Below are positions 53,460 to 53,702 of a DNA stretch of 53,702 nucleotides, piece after piece (the first letter of the stretch is position 1; the number at the start of each line of letters is the position of its first letter). Below the pieces are notes generated by a model. It saw only the letters and a program-made list of their open reading frames with translations. It was not told where the DNA came from and did no database searches. The translations under genes were made by a program, and so were the position numbers. This DNA comes from Roseiarcus sp050013915 (GTDB lineage: Bacteria; Pseudomonadota; Alphaproteobacteria; Rhizobiales; Beijerinckiaceae). The DNA is taken from NCBI GenBank assembly GCA_050013915.1, contig JBEKEI010000005.1:1-53702 (forward strand), read 5' to 3'.

Positions 53460-53702
53460 GTGACGGACTGACCAACGGATCGGCTGCGCGACACGCCGCG
53501 CCGACGGCGCGCGATCGCCCTGACCTGACGGCGCGACGGCGACGTGGCCGCGCGCCGCCGGGCGTTCACGCTCGCGCGCCTCCGGCCGATCGCTCATTCC
53601 CTCGCCCTCCTGCCCCCTCGGCCCGCCGCTCGCGCCTGGACGCCCCAGGTCGGCGTCTGCGCCCCTCCTCGCCCGACAAATCCTTTCGTTGTGGATATAG
53701 TT
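53460..53702 (-). repeat. dispersed repeat unit, inverted copy C
   Basis: The reverse complement of this stretch matches about 135-430 nearly base for base, including ATGAGCGATCGGCCGG and the GAACGCCCGGCGGCGCGC block, with only isolated substitutions. Copy C lacks about 50 bases around the AA-loop hairpin present in copy A. The repeat runs off the window edge at the A+T-richer part (TATCCACAACGAAAGG), so its full length is unseen. Copies A and C therefore bracket the window as a long inverted repeat. Confidence 0.85.

Overview
The window is GC-rich chromosomal DNA of an alphaproteobacterium, most likely of the Hyphomicrobiales (Rhizobiales). This rests on gene content and order: a form I carbon monoxide dehydrogenase cluster like that of Oligotropha/Bradyrhizobium, branched-chain-type ABC transporters tied to catabolic enzymes, OpgH, and the palindromic repeats typical of the group. 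I cannot name the genus. No rRNA, tRNA, CRISPR array or intact insertion sequence was seen.

Left part (1-14200). A dispersed repeat opens the window, followed by kynU-kynA (tryptophan to anthranilate), a transketolase remnant, and a compact cluster of four genes (family 2 glycosyltransferase facing acyl-CoA dehydrogenase-like, PIG-L deacetylase and NodS-like methyltransferase) that looks like a small glycoconjugate or lipid pathway of unknown product. Next come a large five-PAS hybrid histidine kinase, a secreted hypothetical protein, a phytanoyl-CoA dioxygenase-like enzyme, and two overlapping genes for tiny membrane proteins.

Middle (14210-38598, all on the minus strand). First in transcription order is a membrane protease-like gene. 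An eleven-gene catabolic/transport operon follows: FAH hydrolase, alpha/beta hydrolase, amidohydrolase, fused LivHM permease, LivK, LivG, LivF fused to a Tm-1/UPF0261 domain, TIM-barrel PEP-hydrolase-like protein, long flotillin, SRPBCC, and SRPBCC-quinone oxidoreductase fusion. Next is the cox cluster coxC-M-S-L-D-E-F. CoxL carries the form I active-site motif AYRCSFR, so aerobic CO oxidation is predicted. A composite palindrome separates coxL from coxD.

Right part (38800-53702). A seven-bladed beta-propeller protein is followed by about 1.9 kb of repeat-rich DNA holding REP-like hairpins, the tail of a REP-associated tyrosine transposase and another copy of the dispersed repeat. Then comes a five-gene set (RibD-like reductase facing dehydrogenase, divergent 6-pyruvoyltetrahydropterin synthase homologue, glycosyltransferase and methyltransferase) that I read as a candidate pathway for a modified pterin or flavin-precursor glycoside. 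The window closes with OpgH, an AraC-MGMT fusion, Kup, an orphan UgpC/MalK-type ATPase, remnants of hyuB and an amidohydrolase, a secreted protein made of three internal repeats, and an inverted copy of the repeat that opens the window.

The best candidates for undescribed biology are the pterin-synthase-like glycosylation cluster, the Tm-1-like ABC fusion operon, the four-gene PIG-L/acyl-CoA dehydrogenase/glycosyltransferase cluster, and the hairpin repeat family with compensatory base changes.
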